From Oscillospiraceae bacterium (GTDB lineage Bacteria > Bacillota > Clostridia > Oscillospirales > Acutalibacteraceae): a DNA stretch of 6,127 bases. How positions within the stretch are numbered: the first letter of the stretch is position 1; every line of letters begins with the position of its first letter. The notes under the pieces were generated by a model that was not told where the DNA came from, did not search any database, and worked only from the letters and a program-made list of their open reading frames with translations. The stretch covers positions 1-6,127 of the forward strand of contig JAQXHW010000121.1 in NCBI GenBank assembly GCA_029007475.1. The letters run 5' to 3'. Below, piece after piece: positions 5,418 through 6,127 of this stretch. A program made the position numbers and the translations under genes.

Positions 5418-6127
5418 ATGAGCACAGGAATTGTTAGAAAAATCGCAGGACCTCTTGTTATTGCGGACAATATGAGAGATGCAAATCTCTTTGATGTTGT
5501 TCGTGTTTCGAAAGAGCGTCTTATCGGCGAAATTATAGAAATGCACGGAGATAAAGCCTCAATTCAGGTTTACGAGGAAACCTCCGGTCTTGCTCCCGGT
5601 GAACCTGTTGAGTCTACGGGAAGTCCTCTTTCCGTGGAATTAGGCCCCGGACTTATCTCCAATATCTACGACGGTATTCAAAGACCCCTTGAGGATATTA
5701 TGAAACTTTCGGGCAACAACTTAGCCCGCGGAGTTGAAGTACCCTCCTTAAGCCGCGAGAAAAAGTGGCAGTTCAAGGCAACCGCCAAAGCAGGGGACAA
5801 GGTTACCGCAGGCGATATTATCGGTGTTGTGAACGAAACCGATATCGTTGAGCACAGAATTATGGTGCCTCCCAAATTTTCCGGCACAATTAAGTCCATA
5901 GAATCCGGTGAGTACACCGTAGACGAAACCGTTGCAGTCCTCACTCTTGACAGCGGCGAGGAAAAGTCTCTTACACTTATGCAGAAATGGCCTGTTCGTG
6001 TAGGCAGACCCTATAAGAAAAAACTCCCTCCCAACACACCTCTTGTTACAGGTCAGCGAGTTATTGACACCCTTTTCCCCATTACGAAGGGTGGTGTTGC
6101 CGCAGTACCCGGACCCTTTGGCTCAGG
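5418..6127 (+). CDS. ntpA: V-type ATPase catalytic subunit A (partial, N-terminal 236 residues)
   Basis: The frame opens at ATG 5418, nine bases after AAAGGA (5403-5408), and is still open at the window edge. It begins MSTGIVRKIAGPLVIADNM, the usual beta-barrel start. It has the L-G-P-G-L-I-S-N-I-Y-D-G-I-Q-R-P-L signature at 75-91 and then the insertion of about 80-90 residues (about 110-195) called the non-homologous region, which separates A-type catalytic subunits from F-type beta. R-P-Y-K-K-K-L-P-P (197-205), T-G-Q-R-V-I-D (211-217) and G-P-F-G-S-G (from 232) follow. The window ends in the middle of this P-loop, so its Lys-Thr and the catalytic glutamate region cannot be checked. Subunit A (about 590 residues in full) alternates with B in a hexamer and carries out ATP hydrolysis or synthesis. 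ntpB and ntpD are expected downstream. Confidence 0.97.
   Translation, partial: MSTGIVRKIAGPLVIADNMRDANLFDVVRVSKERLIGEIIEMHGDKASIQVYEETSGLAPGEPVESTGSPLSVELGPGLISNIYDGIQRPLEDIMKLSGNNLARGVEVPSLSREKKWQFKATAKAGDKVTAGDIIGVVNETDIVEHRIMVPPKFSGTIKSIESGEYTVDETVAVLTLDSGEEKSLTLMQKWPVRVGRPYKKKLPPNTPLVTGQRVIDTLFPITKGGVAAVPGPFGS

Noticed and set aside
1..6127. CRISPR array, tRNA or rRNA gene, insertion sequence, or attachment site
   Set aside because: Coding sequence covers nearly all of the window, with no regularly spaced repeats, no transposase frame, no terminal inverted repeats and no tRNA-like cloverleaf in the few gaps.

Overview
The window holds most of a bacterial V-type (A/V-type) ATPase operon on the + strand, with the start of a divergent sporulation gene to its left. 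The base composition is moderate. Shine-Dalgarno sites are strong and a consensus vegetative promoter is present. The sporulation gene spoIIGA, which belongs to endospore-forming Firmicutes, points to an anaerobic spore-forming clostridium. An Oscillospiraceae/Ruminococcaceae-like gut organism is my guess; the species cannot be read from the sequence.

Layout. Positions 1-490 (minus strand) encode the first 163 residues of SpoIIGA, the membrane protease that activates pro-sigma-E. This gene runs off the left edge. Positions 491-657 are a 167-nt divergent intergenic region. It has a near-consensus sigma-A promoter (TTGACT-17 nt-TATAAT) reading rightward and two inverted repeats that touch the promoter elements. 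Seven genes follow, all on the + strand and tightly packed: ntpF (peripheral stalk G/H-type, 658-966), ntpI (membrane stator a/I, 982-3003), ntpK (rotor-ring c/K, 3006-3482), ntpE (peripheral stalk E, 3513-4085), ntpC (C/d rotor adaptor, 4097-5074), ntpG (central-stalk F, 5067-5384) and ntpA (catalytic A, 5418 to the right edge, cut inside the P-loop). The order F-I-K-E-C-G-A is that of the Enterococcus hirae Na+-ATPase operon, so ntpB and ntpD are expected just to the right.

How the parts work together. NtpA (with NtpB, not in view) hydrolyses or makes ATP. NtpG (with NtpD, not in view) forms the central shaft, and NtpC seats the shaft on the NtpK ring. NtpE/NtpF coiled-coil stalks hold the catalytic head against NtpI, which lines the ion path. 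NtpK carries the whole set of residues that bind Na+ in E. hirae NtpK, so a sodium-coupled enzyme is the most likely reading.

I found no new kind of system here. The points worth a second look are the sodium signature, the inverted repeats at the promoter, a possible internal promoter before ntpA, the codon bias of the ring gene, and the placement of spoIIGA back to back with the ATPase operon.
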